Assembly: GCA_949752795.1 (NCBI GenBank)
Contig: OX457068.1
Span: forward strand, 55,580,516 to 55,644,515
Direction of reading: 5' to 3'
Source of the DNA: Hyperoodon ampullatus
Lineage: Eukaryota; Chordata; Mammalia; Artiodactyla; Ziphiidae
Length of the DNA: 64,000 bases
Shown: in pieces, positions 36,181-48,703 of the stretch
Position numbering within the stretch: the first letter of the stretch is position 1
How the letters are laid out: the number at the start of each line of letters is the position of its first letter
Notes under the pieces: model-generated
Told to the model about the DNA's origin: nothing
Database searches by the model: none
The model's input: the letters and a program-made list of their open reading frames with translations, nothing else
Program-made: the position numbers and the translations under genes

Positions 36181-38559
36181 GTGTCAATGTATACTGAATT
36201 CCAGTGTTTAAGTAAATAATGCACTGTTTAACTAATGTTATTTCAACTTTCCACTCTAGTCACCCAAGGAAAATTTATTTCTTAATATTTTGCAGCAGAG
36301 AATTTCACTAAAAGAGAGAATTGATATGAATCAAACAAAAAGGAGTTCTTCATATATATTTACGAAGTGATCATTTACTGCCTACACGTATCATTGACCA
36401 AATTCCATATGCAAAGGGCTGAGAGCAATGGCTTTGGTACCTGTGTGGACTTTCTCGCTTCCTCTCCTGTATTTTTACGTTGCTTTGTTTGGGACTTTGT
36501 GACAGAATTGTAAGTTCAAAAGGCCCATTGAGTCCAGTCATTACCTACTTTGGGGATGCTTATTAGTTTTGGTTTTGAGATGTCCTACATGTGTTATACT
36601 CCTGTTACCTCCATGATATTAGTGTTAATTGGCTACAGTTGCACTGGGACCACCATTTTTCGCTATTTTAGATAAAGTTTAGCTGACTTGAACCTGATTT
36701 AGAAACTTTCATTTACTACCCAATTCACTGTCCTCACAATGCATGAGATGGGTTGACACAATGAGCTTGACCACAGTTGACAGCATCCCCCCATTCCACA
36801 GGAGCAATAAGCAGAAGTGATTTCTGACATTAAGCAATGTCATATGATGACTACATTGGAACATTGAGACAATTACTTTAAGACCAGGCCCCTGAACTAT
36901 AAGGAATTAAAAATGATTTTAAATTGCTGGGTGACTATATAACCAGAGTAAGTATTCACTTTTGCATTAACCTATGGATAGGCTAAGTGGTGACACTTAA
37001 GGACAGTAGCCACACAAATGGGCCTGTTACAAAATCGAAAGTGCACCTTTATGGAGAACACTTTTAAGTTAATCCTAGAGAGTAGAGTAAAAATGAATTG
37101 AGTAGTATTTCTAAGAGATTGACTCAAGTAGAAAAGCTGTTAGAACAACAACAACAAAAAAAAACAAAAGAGAAGAAGCATCCAGTTGGAGAATTTTTTG
37201 AGTGAGATAAAATCTCTCAGGTGATGGTTAAACCCAGACTAGACATAGCAGTAACAAATGTGCTCTAAGGGACAATTTTGGTGGGCGGAATACGTTGGCC
37301 TTATTGCCTTAATGGATCATTCCTTTATCTGCTGTGATATGAGAGCTGATGAGATCCTGCCCAAAGCAGCAGGACTGCCTCAACACAGATTGTCTCTCCA
37401 TCAACAGGGGTAAACACTTTACTGGGAGATTTAAAGTGAAATTTAGAATTACAGGGAAGTATTTAGGAAATGGATATGTTTTTTCTTCATTGAACTCTTA
37501 AGAGGGCTTGTCAGTAAAGTTCAAGCAAGCAGGTGTGCTGAAAATTGCTTTAAAACCAAAGAGACAGTAGGAGGCATGCATATGCCAGAAATCATAGCCC
37601 CCGTGAGAGAGACAAGCCCATTTTCCAGCAGGAGCACCTGTTGGTGCATCTTCAGACAGGTTGCTGTCAGCAGTGTTGAGCAGAGAAACTTCAAGAGAAA
37701 GGCGCTCCCGAGGCGGGAAGAGGCGCAAGGTCTCTGGTGTATGAGATTCAGCCAGGAAACTTGGGTGATGGGTTGAGTCCTGGCCTGACATTCTTGGAAT
37801 TTAGAATTTCATCTGAGATTGGGAGGCTGGCAGAAAGTGGCACTGAGACTTTAGATTGGAGTTTGTTAAATCCTGAGCAATAAAAATTGCAGTTCACTCT
37901 AATGAAACTTCCTGGGAAGACTATTAGTATTAAACAGAGTGACTCTCCCCCCAGAAATAATACTTAAATCACAGTCACAAATAATTCCAAGTCCAGTTCT
38001 GCACAAGGCAGAACATGATTGCACTTTTTAAATTAAATTCACTCTTATTGCTTTGGCGGTTGCTGTTTTCTGGAATTAATAGGAATTGCACACATGGGCC
38101 AAAGGGTAGCCATACTGTATAGAGGGCATGAAGGTACAAATGACAGACGTGGGTGGGCAGGCAGAGGTAGGGACCATGGCATCTTTATTAGGCATTTACT
38201 TTACAGGAGTAGATACATTAAAATGTCTGTTAGAGTTCTAGAATGAAAATTTCACAAAACTATTGCAGATGTTAAGGCTCAAAATAACTCTCTGTATTAT
38301 ACTATATAAAAATTTAACTGTTTCTTTTAATATCTCTGTGAGCAACATATGGACCAAAATTATCTTATATCCTTTATATGGCCCATAGTTGGTAACAAAT
38401 TGATGTGTACCAGGTAGATACTCATTACTTTTTAAATTAAATGATAATATTGAAAATAAGTCTTTTGGACCTTTATTCATTAATAGTAACCATCTTTATT
38501 CCAGAGACCTCAATGTGAATCATTTATTGAATTTCAATAAATCAATCACTTATTCATGA
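36181..38559. other. Unique-looking non-coding interval
   Basis: No named repeat over ~2.4 kb. A poly(A)-rich patch sits near 37148-37165. Around 37690-37735 there are four CpGs within about 33 bases ('aaaggcgctcccgaggcgg'), which is unusual for this AT-rich window. Overlapping frames at 37498-37791 (minus) and 37576-37776 (plus) show no domain. Confidence 0.4.
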
Positions 38560-39070
38560 GTTCAGCGAATATATGTTGAGCTTTCTAACTATATAACAGA
38601 TGGTTATTTTTCCAATAAAGAGATTAATAGCACATGGTTCCTATCCTCAAGGTATTCACTTTGGAATCAAAGAAAGAGACAAGAAAATGAGCAATCACAG
38701 TTAAGTGTTAAGTATCTTTATTCACCAACATGGACAATGAGCCTCGAGCTCAGCTTGGGGATTGGAATTAAGAAATACTGCTAGGAGGAGGAGATGCTGG
38801 CGGATCCTGCTGGTTTAAGGAGATGAGTGAGGACCAGCCAAGTGGACAGTGATGATCAGGGTCTTCTAAACAGCAACAACGTGAACACAGGCACAGGGGA
38901 GAGAAAGAACACAAACAGTTAGGGAACTGAATACAAACTAAGAGAATCAAAAAGAGAAGTAAGTAGAAAATCATGGACTGAGAGAAGCATGAAGAATCAA
39001 ATTGAGGCCAGAAGCTGAATAAAGTCATGCTAAAGTACGTGAAAGTAATTAGAAACCACTAGAAGACTTT
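38560..39070 (+). repeat. Ancient interspersed repeat fragment
   Basis: 'cgaatatatgttgagctttc', 'atggttcctatcctcaaggt' and 'taattagaaaccactagaag' recall the same old family as at 20986-21425; diverged. Confidence 0.4.
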
Positions 39071-39879
39071 GAATAGTAGTGATGTGAACAGAGTTGCAGT
39101 TTGGAAAGGGAGAGAATAGTTTCAGGAAACATTCTTTCAAATACATGGAATATATCAACCTATATAATACCAATAAGAGTCTGATTAGTTAGATACCAAT
39201 GCTATATCCATACTGTATATGGGAAAATGTAGACAAATCCAGGCAAGTTTATTCATTGCACTATACTCATCAAAACAAGTTGTTGCAGGATCTTGTTGAA
39301 GATCAGAGTATTCCAGTGCATCAAATAAAAGAATCAGAATCAAAAGCAGCATGCAAATTCTTTCAAGTACACCATCATGGATACAGCAATTGGAAACCGA
39401 TAAACAAAAGATGAGAATCACATTCCATATAAACCTTGTTGCAGTAAACAGCACTCAAGAGAAAAAATACTATAGAGAAAAACAGACTTCAGTCCACATG
39501 GCAAGTGAGTCCATGCTTACTTTGTCTTTCTTTAATACTATACATAACATTGCCATGTGTTTATTGAAGAAAATGGCCTTGGAATATAGTTACTTATAAT
39601 AAGAATTCTCAAGGATGAGATTAAAGAGAATGAGAACACCAATGTTCAAAACACAGTGGCTGATTTTTTTTCTTAATTTGGAAAATTTCAAGTTTGGCTC
39701 TAAAGATTGAGAGCTTTAAGTAAGCTTGTTTTGGAGGGATATTGTCTTCATTTCCTCATCTTTACTATTGACATAGCATTAATACTTAAATAATAAGACT
39801 CATGATATTAAATATGTTGATATTTTCAGTGTGCTTAAAAGAGTGTTTTCTGAACCAGTCTTCCTCTCCCCACATGCCT
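39071..39879. other. Non-coding interval
   Basis: No recognised feature. Short open frames at 39185-39599 on both strands overlap and lack any known motif. Confidence 0.4.
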
Positions 39880-40619
39880 ATCCTATCACTCTCCAAGTCT
39901 TACACATGGAATATTAAAAAAATCCACCCCAGACAGATAGTCATAAAAATGACGAATGTCAAAGTTTAGAAAAACTAGGGAAAAATATATATTACAAATG
40001 AAGAGACAGCAATTGGACCAAGAGCAGACATCATCATCCTGGGAGATGTCACTAAAAATGTGGGTAACAATGTCAAAGTAATGGGTAAGAAACTCATCAG
40101 TCTAGAATTGTATACCCAGCATTATTGAAGAGTGAGCAAAATAGCTATAATTTTTTTAGGTAAGTGCTGAATTATTACCTACAAGTCTTCAAGAAAATCT
40201 CAAGTAAATAATAAACTTTATCAAGGGCTGAAGTAGGATCCAAGAAAAATGGCAAATATTGAAATATATAAGATATAATGGTAAATTATTTATCTATTAA
40301 ATGTAAAAAATAAGTGTTAACTATTTCACTTCTTTAAAAGGGGAGAACTAAAATTCTAAACAACTAGTGATAAGAATTATTAATTACTAAATTAATTACT
40401 AATTACTAAATTAATATATAACATTTTCCTTGTCATACCCTGAAAGAGAAACTAGTGAATAATTTATACTTTAATAAAGAATTATATATGCATGTAAATA
40501 TGTATATATATATAATATATAAATATATAAGATTAAATATTTGAAAGAACAGGTATATAATGCAGCACTTTCAAACCAGAAGAAAAGAGAAAAACAAAAT
40601 GAAGAAAATAAAGAAAAAA

Positions 40620-40856
40620 CTGATAATGTTGGGAGTTTGGGACTGACATATACACACTGCTATATTTAAAATAGATAACCAACAAGGACCTACTGTATAA
40701 AACAGGGAAGTCTACTCAATATTCTGTAATAACCCAAATGGGAAAGTAATTTGAAAAAGAATAGATACATTATAAGTACAATTGAATCACTTTGCTGGAC
40801 ACCTACAACATTGTTAATCAACTATATTCCAATATAAAATAAAATTTTAAAAAATA
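40620..40856 (+). mobile_element. 5'-truncated L1 3' UTR (cetartiodactyl subfamily)
   Basis: 'gttgggagtttgggactgac', 'caacaaggacctactgtata', 'gaatcactttgctggacacc' and 'aatcaactatattccaatat' match the 3' end of a cetartiodactyl L1 unlike the 3' UTR of copies 1-3. It ends in an A-rich tail (40845-40880). Only the last ~235 bases were inserted, as is common for L1. Confidence 0.8.
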
Positions 40857-42856
40857 AATTAAAAAAAGAAAAATAAATAAAACCAAAACTGGGAAGAGAA
40901 TAAACAGAAGACAACTACAAAAATAAATAGAAAAAGCTAAGTATGGTAGAAATCAGTATATCAATTATATATATCAAGTATATATATCAAGTATATATCA
41001 AGTATATCAACAAACATAATATTTACAAGCATATTAAACTTGATTATTAATACGAGGAAATGTAATATAAATTATTTAATCCATTATGCTACTTATTAAA
41101 GATGCATTAAAAAAAAGTGACACAGAATGATTAAAAAATGAGAGAAAGAGAAAATATGAAAGGCAAAAAAACCAAAGGAATGCTTTATAATAATAGAGTA
41201 ATATTAAATTTATACAACCTATGTCATAGCAAAGAAAATCTAATGGAAAGAAAGATGTAATGTAGTGACAAAAGGAACAATCCTAACACTGTATCACAGT
41301 CATAAGCACATATATTCCTAAAGTAATTGGGTCAAAAGATATAAAGCAAAATCTAACATAATTAAAAAACTTGTCAGGTTATACTGAATATTTTCATATA
41401 AATTTATCAGACACTGAAAGATCAAGCAGACAAAAGAAAAGTCAACATCTAAATGTTTGGAATAAATATATTAATATATATGAATATATCTAAGTCTATG
41501 TCTATTTCTATTTCTTTATAACTTTTACAAAACCCTATGCTTAAAAAAAAATAGACTATTTTCAAATGTATATGGAATTTTTTTTTTAATCTATGTTATA
41601 GGGAACAAAAAGTTTTCATGCATTTTAAAGAATTAATGTCACATCAGCCATCTTTTCTGACAGCAATAAAAAAATGAGGAAAATTAAATAATAAAAAGAT
41701 TTTGGATTTGTAATATACATATACACTTATATAAGCCCTGAGTGAAAGGAAAAATAGAAATAAAATAATATTTAGAAACAAAGAGAAAGTAAGTCAATAA
41801 ACATCAAATTTTATAAGGTAAAATTATATTTAAATTTAAATAGAAATAGATGGCTTTAAGTTATACATTAAAAAACATTGACAAATTATGAGTAAACTTT
41901 CAACTGATAAAGCCAGAAAAATAATGTAATTAATACAAACAGTAAAAGAGAGAAAATAATAACAATTAAAACATACACTAATGAAATAGAAAGCAAAACT
42001 AACACAAAAATATAAAAATAAAATTAAAAGTTGTTTCCTAAAAAGAATTAGTAAAGATTAAATATCTCTAGTAACCATGCTCAAAAAATAAAAATAGCTC
42101 AACTAAACCCTAATACAAACAGAAAGAGAATATTACTGCAACAATAATGTTAATTCTAAAACATCATAGCTGAACAGTGTGAATAATTTTATATCAATGA
42201 ATTTGGAGACAAAAATGAAATGGACAATCTGATAGAAGCACATAAACTGCAAAAATAAATTCAAAGAGAAAGAATAAATGAAAACTATGTATTACAAAAA
42301 TAGAAATAATAGTCAATACTTGCTTCTTTTTCTTCTTCCTGTTCAATTTTATAAACATCATACCTAGATAGATTTAAAATCATATGTAATCCCTGTCTTA
42401 GAGAAAATAGGAAAGCTATCCAATTTATTTTTTAAGGCTAAGATAAATTTTTATTTAATTGAATGAGAACAGTGAACAAAAATATAAATTAAAGGACAAT
42501 GTTATTATGAACATCTAAGGAGATGTAAAATAAAAGAACAAAATAAAGCAATTAAGGATGATAAACAAAAAAAAAATATATATAGCAAATTGAGAATGGA
42601 AGAGCATGTCCTTAACCTGATCAAGGATATCTAATGATTTGGCACAGCAAATAGATGACAAAACTTAAATGATAAAGCTTTATTATTTACAAAGTACAAG
42701 AGAATCTACAAATAGTCAGTTAGGATTCATGGGAGAGACAGCATCTTTGTTGTACGCAAGATTTACCTTCAAAAATCTACCATTTCTTTGTAATTTTACA
42801 CATCATCATCAATAATAAATCTGAAAAGTAATAATAAAAGATACCATTAAAAATAG

Positions 42857-43207
42857 TGGACTTCTGTGGTAGTGCAGTGGTTAAAAATCCACCTGCCAAT
42901 GCAGGGAACACAGGTTCAAGCCCTGGTCCAGGAAGATACCCATGCCACGGAGCAACTAAGTCTGTGTGCCACAACTACTGAGCCTGTGCTCTAGAGCCCA
43001 TGAGGCACAACTACTGAGCCTGTGTGCCACAACTACTGAAGCCCACAAGCCAAGAGCCGGTGCTCTGCAACAAGAGAAGCCACTGCAATGAGAAGCCCAT
43101 GTACCGCAATGAAGAGTAACCCCCGCTCGCCGCAACTAGAGAAAGCCCACATGCAGCAACAAAGAACAAACGCAGCCAAAAATAAACATAAATAAATAAA
43201 TAAATTT
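42857..43207 (+). mobile_element. CHR-1-type SINE (long), plus
   Basis: tRNA-derived SINE with head 'ggacttctgtggtagtgcag', Pol III B-box-like 'ggttcaagccc' at 42912-42922, a body with repeated 'cacaactactgagcctgtg' units, and an (AAATA)n-like tail at 43187-43205. Possible target duplication taaaaatag (42848-42856) and aaagaaatag (43208-43217). At ~350 bases it is longer than the CHR-2 copies. It splits the RT region of the ancient L1: the L1 sequence rejoins cleanly across it. Confidence 0.9.
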
Positions 43208-43656
43208 AAAGAAATAGCAACAAAACTCAGGTACTTATGTATAAATCTAACAAAAATGTGGTAAATAATATTAAAAAATTAGGGGAAATTACAAATAATT
43301 TTGAAGAACATAGAGTAAGATTTATATATCTAGAAATGTATGAAAATTGCATAAATATATGCTGATTTAACTAAAATTTCATATAAATTCAATACAACTA
43401 CAAATAAAATCAAAGAACTTGGCCCACAGTACATTTGAAAGGTTAAAATACAAGGAATACTCCAGAAGAAAAGGAAAGGAAGAGGTGGAGTAAGGACATG
43501 TCACATTATTTACCAGATTTAATAGAACACTGTGTAATCTTGGAACAATGCAGATATATTACACCAACGAAACAGAATGAAAAATCCAAATTAGATCCAC
43601 TTATATGTGAAAACTTGATGGGTGACAAAAGTGGTATTAAAAACCAATGGGAGGAT

Positions 43657-43683
43657 AAAAAAAAAAAAAAAAAAAAAAAAAAA
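43657..43683 (+). mobile_element. Probable poly(A)-only retro-insertion
   Basis: A run of 27 A is flanked by direct repeats: ccaatgggagg (43644-43654) and acaatgggagg (43683-43693). That is what a retrotransposition event truncated to its tail leaves behind. Alternatively it is the left boundary of a complex CHR insertion immediately to the right. Confidence 0.55.
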
Positions 43684-43693
43684 CAATGGGAGG

Positions 43694-43933
43694 GTTTCCC
43701 TGGTGGCGCAGTGGTTGAGAGTCCGCCTGCCGATGCAGGGGACACGGGTTCGTGCCTTGTTCCGGGAAGATCCCACATGCTGCAGAGTGGCTGGGCCCAT
43801 GAGCCATGGCCGATGAGCCTGCATGTCCAGAGCCTGTGTTCCACAACGGGAGAGGCCACAACAGTAAGAGGCCCACGTACCGCAAAAAAAAAAAAAAAAA
43901 AAAAGAAAAGAAAGAAAGAAAGAAAAAAAGAAA
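43694..43933 (+). mobile_element. CHR-2-type SINE (cetacean), plus
   Basis: Starts 'gtttccctggtggcgcagtg', has the Pol III B-box-like 'gggttcgtgcc' near 43745, ends 'ggcccacgtaccgc' and an A/GAAA-rich tail (43885-43933). Good CpG retention makes it fairly young. Long Lys-rich or Phe-rich frames on both strands (for example 191 codons, minus, 43506-44081) are products of the A-tracts and SINE body, not genes. Confidence 0.95.
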
Positions 43934-44150
43934 TTGTATAAATAAAATTACTCAAACATACTAAAAAATACTCAAAAATATTTCTGTGGAGAAATAAACA
44001 AATAATAAAGCTATAAAAACATGTGCGGAAATGACATACACTAACTTCAGAAAAATGATTATATCTGGGAAAGGACTGCAAGGTGAGGACTTAGTTCTTT
44101 TAGTCATGTTTCCTTGCATTAAAGGGAGAGAGAGAAATCTGAAAGAAATA

Positions 44151-47100
44151 CAGCAAAAGATTTCCATGTTTTAATACCAGTTGTTCATTCAAGGAGGTAG
44201 GTTATCTTACTTTTTGGTCATATTTCCATTTGATTGAAATATTGCCCAATTCAAACTCTTATAAGTAATAAAACACAATAAGCAATATTGGCATCATCAA
44301 ATTTATCTTTAAAAATAATATCGACTAAAAAGCCTACATAAAAAAAATCATTTGTACGGTATAACTCCTGTTGTATAAAATTGTTAAATACAGCACAATT
44401 CTATATGCTACATGTGAATATAAGAATAAGTAATAAAAGAATAATAATACAAATATGAAGGTACTCATCGGATTATAGAATACTGATTACCCTGGGGGAG
44501 GGAAAGAGCAAAATGGCTTAGGGAGCAGTAAAGGCCATTTCAATTGAATTTGCAACATTATAGTCCTCAAAACAAGTTCACTTTTCATAAATCTGGATAA
44601 TAGAACACAGTTCTTCATGTTTTAAAATTTTCATGATACATAATAAAAAAGAAATCATAAATCTATAGAGTATAAAAGAATGACCCTACTTCTCAAGTCA
44701 AAAACAGCAACACAAAAAGAAGACTCCCATAATGCATGGGAATTTGCTAGCACATTCCAAGAACTCTTTTTCCTAATAGCCTATGATATTACCTTAGATC
44801 ATTGATTATTGATGATTATGATTATACTCATTGATTACATAAGATAATCCTTCTCTGCTTTGTGACCATGATATAATATATATCTTACATTGCATTCGCA
44901 AATCATAAAGTTTAAAGAGTTCTTACTGTTCCTAGATACAGCCCTCTAATCAAACTGAGGGTCTACCTGAATCATTCAGAACAATTTTCAATCTGTCTTT
45001 TGTTAAGGAGCTGAGATCACAAAGAATATCTAAGAAACTCCCTAGGGAAGCTGCATGTTGGAAACGACTCTTCAAGTTAGCCTCTTGTTTAAGAAAAGTG
45101 CAGCTTCAATTAGATCGAAAGCAGAAGATTTAAGGTGGCTGTAATTAAACTATTTCAGGTCCTTAACTGACTTTACCAGCTAAGAGTGTTAACTGTGAAG
45201 TTGGGCTCCAGAGTGAGGTGAACAATGAAGGAGATTCTGGAACCATGTTAGGGTACCTGTTACCAGAAACTAGAGAAATACAAAGGGGCTCTGAACTAGT
45301 TATGAAGGAAGAGTGCCTAAAAGTCATATTTCTATTTCTTTAAGATGGGGAAACTGGACTAAGACTCCCCTCAATGTGGCCAAATGTTCAGCGGCTGAAC
45401 TCAGGGCAACTGGGTACAGAGCTATGAGAAAAAAAGAGCCATCAAGGGACCATCAAAGTAGATGCCTACTCATTTCCTCTCTTTCTTTCCCTTCCACAAT
45501 ATATAATTTTTTCTTGGTGAAGGAGCACATTCTCAGTCATGACAAAGCCTGAATCCAAAACCATCTATCAATCTGAAGTCGTTTCTACTTTACAATCTCA
45601 AGCCACCCCAGTTCTATCTCTTTAAAGGAAAAATACAGTGGAAATGCAAAATACTAATAACATATACATCCTAAACCCTTTCACATGGGTATTGTAAAGA
45701 CTAATGAGTTATTGTTTGAAAAGACCTTAGTGGCTTCTTAATGAAAGGTAGAATAGTTTTGAAGGTTTTATTTTGTTGTTGTTGTTGTTATAATTACAAT
45801 AGTTATATAGTCTGTGAAGCATATAGCCAGTCAAGCATCTCCTCCTTTCTTCTTCCTTGTTTATACTTGAAAAGTAAGCCGATCTTGGTTGTGTTAATCA
45901 CTTTTTACTCTGTTGTCAGATATCATGGACCAAACTCTGGATTATTTAGTTAGATGAAAAGCCCAACACAACATTTCAGAAAATTCCCAGACCTTCATAA
46001 CATTCCTTTCTCGACTTTCCCACCCCTAAAAGGTATCCCCTCAAGAGTTCTAGACTTTCTATTCTGATACTTTTTTTAATCTGCTAATTTGGTTAGAGAA
46101 ATCTGGGAAACAATATTAAGCAGCAGAGGAAGGTTTATTATGTCCCCCTACAAAATGGAAGCTAGTCTTCTTTGCACATCTCTAATAATGAATATATGAG
46201 CTCAAAAACATCACTCAAGGATAACTGTGCATAGGTCTTTGTTTATCTGCAAGCTGATTGCTCTAGGTTTTCTCTGATCCTGGGTTCTGAGGTCTCTTTT
46301 TCATTGGCTGAACAGTATACCTTTTCCCTGCTGCCCACCCCTCTGTTGTTATGTATGGGCTGTCTCTGTCTAAAATTGCTCATGCTGATTTTCCAGACAC
46401 ATTTATTTATGTTCACTCACTAATTGAAAATCTCATACTTGAATTTATTATTCTGATTGATGTCTGTCATTATGATCAAGCAGTAGCTCACAGATGCTTT
46501 GTTACAAGTGAATTTATCATCATGCCTTTCTCTCCTGACTTTCTCTATGGCTGGTAGAAAACAAACTCAGTGGAGGCTCAGAAAGAGATGTTTGGCAAGC
46601 CTTCCAAATTCATGTTTCATTGTGTCTTCACTACTAAAAACAATTCTCTTTCAGACATTGTTGCTGGTAATGGAAGAGAAGCATAGCAAGCAGTCAGACT
46701 CAGTGCAGGGGAAGAAAAACAAATGGAAATGGGATCTCTCCCCATTGGCTGGAACTAACTGTCTGTCCCTAAGCTAAGCCCACCTTCTCACTCTCCTACA
46801 TAGATAATCTTGTGAGGTGGGGTTGGGGGGGCAGGTTCAGTAGTATCATATTTTCCATGATATGTGAAGCTCAGAGAATCTTGCAAATCTGAGTTACTGT
46901 AGATGGAAGGGCATTGAAATGTGGAAAGGGACTCAGAAAAGAGAGGTGGGACAGAAAAAGCAAAGTTCCAAGCATTTTGCACATTTGCTAAGTCCTACTA
47001 ACTTACTTGTTTTGTTAAAAAAAAAAAAGTGTTTCCTAAAGTATATAAGTTACTCTGTAACCAAATATATTCACATTCAAATTAATCTTCTTAATACTGC

Positions 47101-47639
47101 AATGGATATTCCTGTTTTGAAGATTAACAATACCCATTCACATAGTTAAGTTCATTCTATTAAGAAGCTTATTTCAAACTATTTATTTCAAATTTCTCAA
47201 ATGTATTTGAATCACAACTTTTTATTTATCACAAAGGTTCAGACCAATAAATTATTACTTTTTGAAATAGTTTTTAAAACCCTGTATTTGATCATAGGCT
47301 TCCTGTGATTAGGTACTTTTCTCTATAGAATCATGAACCATTAGTGTTGGAAGAACTTTGAGCACATTTAATCCAGTCTTGTGTCTAAGGCAAGGAATTT
47401 TTCTACAGGAGGAATTCCTCTTAACACATGAGCACTTAGGGTTTGCTTGAATATCCTACCTTATGAGGCCAGAAGGCTAATGGAGGAAAGCTTCAATTTT
47501 TGGGAAGAGATTCAGACTGAGTGAAAATTTTGGTTTCTGATCATTTTTAGACAATGACTACACTTTCTCTTAGGACTCCTCCCCATTCCTTTACTTATTT
47601 ATTTAAAAATATATATTTAAGGTATTTTTTTGGACAGAC
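44151..47639. other. Mostly non-coding interval
   Basis: 44151-44640 is AT-rich and may be the 3' end of the ancient L1. The rest holds no gene I can support. 47325-47400 ('atcatgaaccattagtgttg') looks like an old interspersed repeat of unknown class. A poly(A) tract sits at 47017-47028 and a G-rich patch at 46817-46833. Confidence 0.4.
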
Positions 47640-47744
47640 ACTGTTGTAGACATTGGCGATATTTCAGGGAGGAAGAATGAAAAAAGTCCATGCCCTCACT
47701 GAACTTACATTCATTGGTGAAATCAAACAGGAGGTAAGCAAGTA

Positions 47745-48703
47745 TAGTAAGTCCCCCATGTACGAACCTTCAATTTGCAAACTTTCAAAGATGTGAACAT
47801 GTGCTCCCATGTCCAATCACATAAGTTAGTTCACGTGTCTGGTGTACATTGTCACATGTGTGCATCATCTACAAGTGGTTGTGTTCTTGTGTATTGATAC
47901 TTTACAGTACTGTATAGAGTACAGTAGTACAGTATCTTTATTTCAAGCTAAGTCTGCAAGAGGACAACACCACTGAACTCCTTGCTGTGCAACACAAGGA
48001 GCTTACTAATGAAGATGTGATGGAGTTGGAGGCCCAGAGAAAGGACAAAGAGAGACAAGAGGAAGAAGAAATAACCACAGAACTGAAGGGATCCACGATG
48101 CAGGAAATGACAAGGGGGCTTTCTTTACTTGAGGAGTCACTGTTAGTTTTTGAGGCACAGGAACGGTACACGAAGGTTGCAGCAGCTGTTCAGAATGTGC
48201 TACCATGTCATCTATGATGAGAAAAAAAGAGCTACTACCAAGACCTCACTGTATAGTTTTTTCAAGAGGTCGGTAGAATTGAATCTAACAAGGAACCAGA
48301 ACCCGTGCCATCAACGTCAGGCATAAGTGAAATTGCAGCTTGCCCTCTGTCTCCTACTGCTGGTGGTCCTTCAGCTGTACCGTCTCCCACCTCCTCTCTG
48401 TCCTCTAGTCAGTAACTCTTCTTGCCTGTTCACTCAATGCCAGCCCCTCTATGCCAGCTGTTGTACCATACTACTGTACTTTTCAAGGTACTGTACTGTA
48501 AGATTAAAAATGTTTTCTTCATTTTTTGTATTTGTTTTTATGTATTATTTGTGTGAAAAGTATTATAAACCTATTATAGTACAGTACTATATAGCCGATT
48601 GTGTTAATTTGGTACCTAGGATAACTTTGTTGGACTTATGAACAAATTGGCCTTACAAATGTGCTCGTGGAACAGAGCTTGTTTGTATGTGGAAGACTTA
48701 CTG
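47745..48703 (+). mobile_element. Tigger (pogo/Tc1-mariner) DNA transposon, internally deleted
   Basis: Inverted ends match: left 'agtaagtcccccatgtacga', right (complement) 'cagtaagtcttccacataca'. The expected TA target duplication flanks it (47743-47744, 48704-48705). The element is 959 bases. It keeps the non-coding left end to about 47945 and the 3' end of a transposase gene, but the main catalytic body is missing, so it could only have moved with help from a full copy. Tigger activity ended long ago in placental mammals; the copy carries several changes in its ends. Confidence 0.9.
47950..48420 (+). pseudogene. Tigger transposase C-terminal remnant
   Basis: An acidic, Glu/Lys-rich C-terminal tail is readable at 47987-48217 (76 residues): QHKELTNEDVMELEAQRKD and later VFEAQERYTKVAAAVQNVL. 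Tail-like sequence goes on in another frame after 48217 ('ccatcaacgtcaggcataag'). This resembles the C-terminus of TIGD1-like pogo transposases, recalled by eye. The DNA-binding N-terminus and DDE catalytic domain are absent. The remnant begins just after the untranslated left end, marking the internal deletion junction near 47946. Confidence 0.75.

Larger units (their letters stand above)
39880..44150 (+). mobile_element. Ancient L1 (L1M/HAL1-age), plus strand, interrupted
   Basis: Pieces appear in L1 order. The ORF1 C-terminal segment is at about 39980-40220 ('ctagaattgtatacccagca'). The endonuclease region lies in about 41150-41460, and the linker and N-terminal RT at about 42030-42330 ('tctctagtaaccatgctcaa'). 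RT sequence follows at about 42590-42840 ('gaagagcatgtccttaacc', then 'tgatcaaggatatctaatg'), and the thumb/C-terminal region is at 43208-43650 ('ttcaatacaactacaaataa'). All frames are destroyed. Four younger insertions break it. The exact ends are unclear; the right edge may reach ~44640. Confidence 0.75.

Noticed and set aside
42980..43060. Repeated 'cacaactactgagcctgtg' units as a possible short regular array
   Set aside because: They are the internal repeats normal for the CHR-1 SINE body; there is no regular spacer structure.
43506..44081. 191-codon minus-strand frame
   Set aside because: It crosses a CHR SINE and two poly(A) tracts (giving Phe runs); no domain and no gene context.
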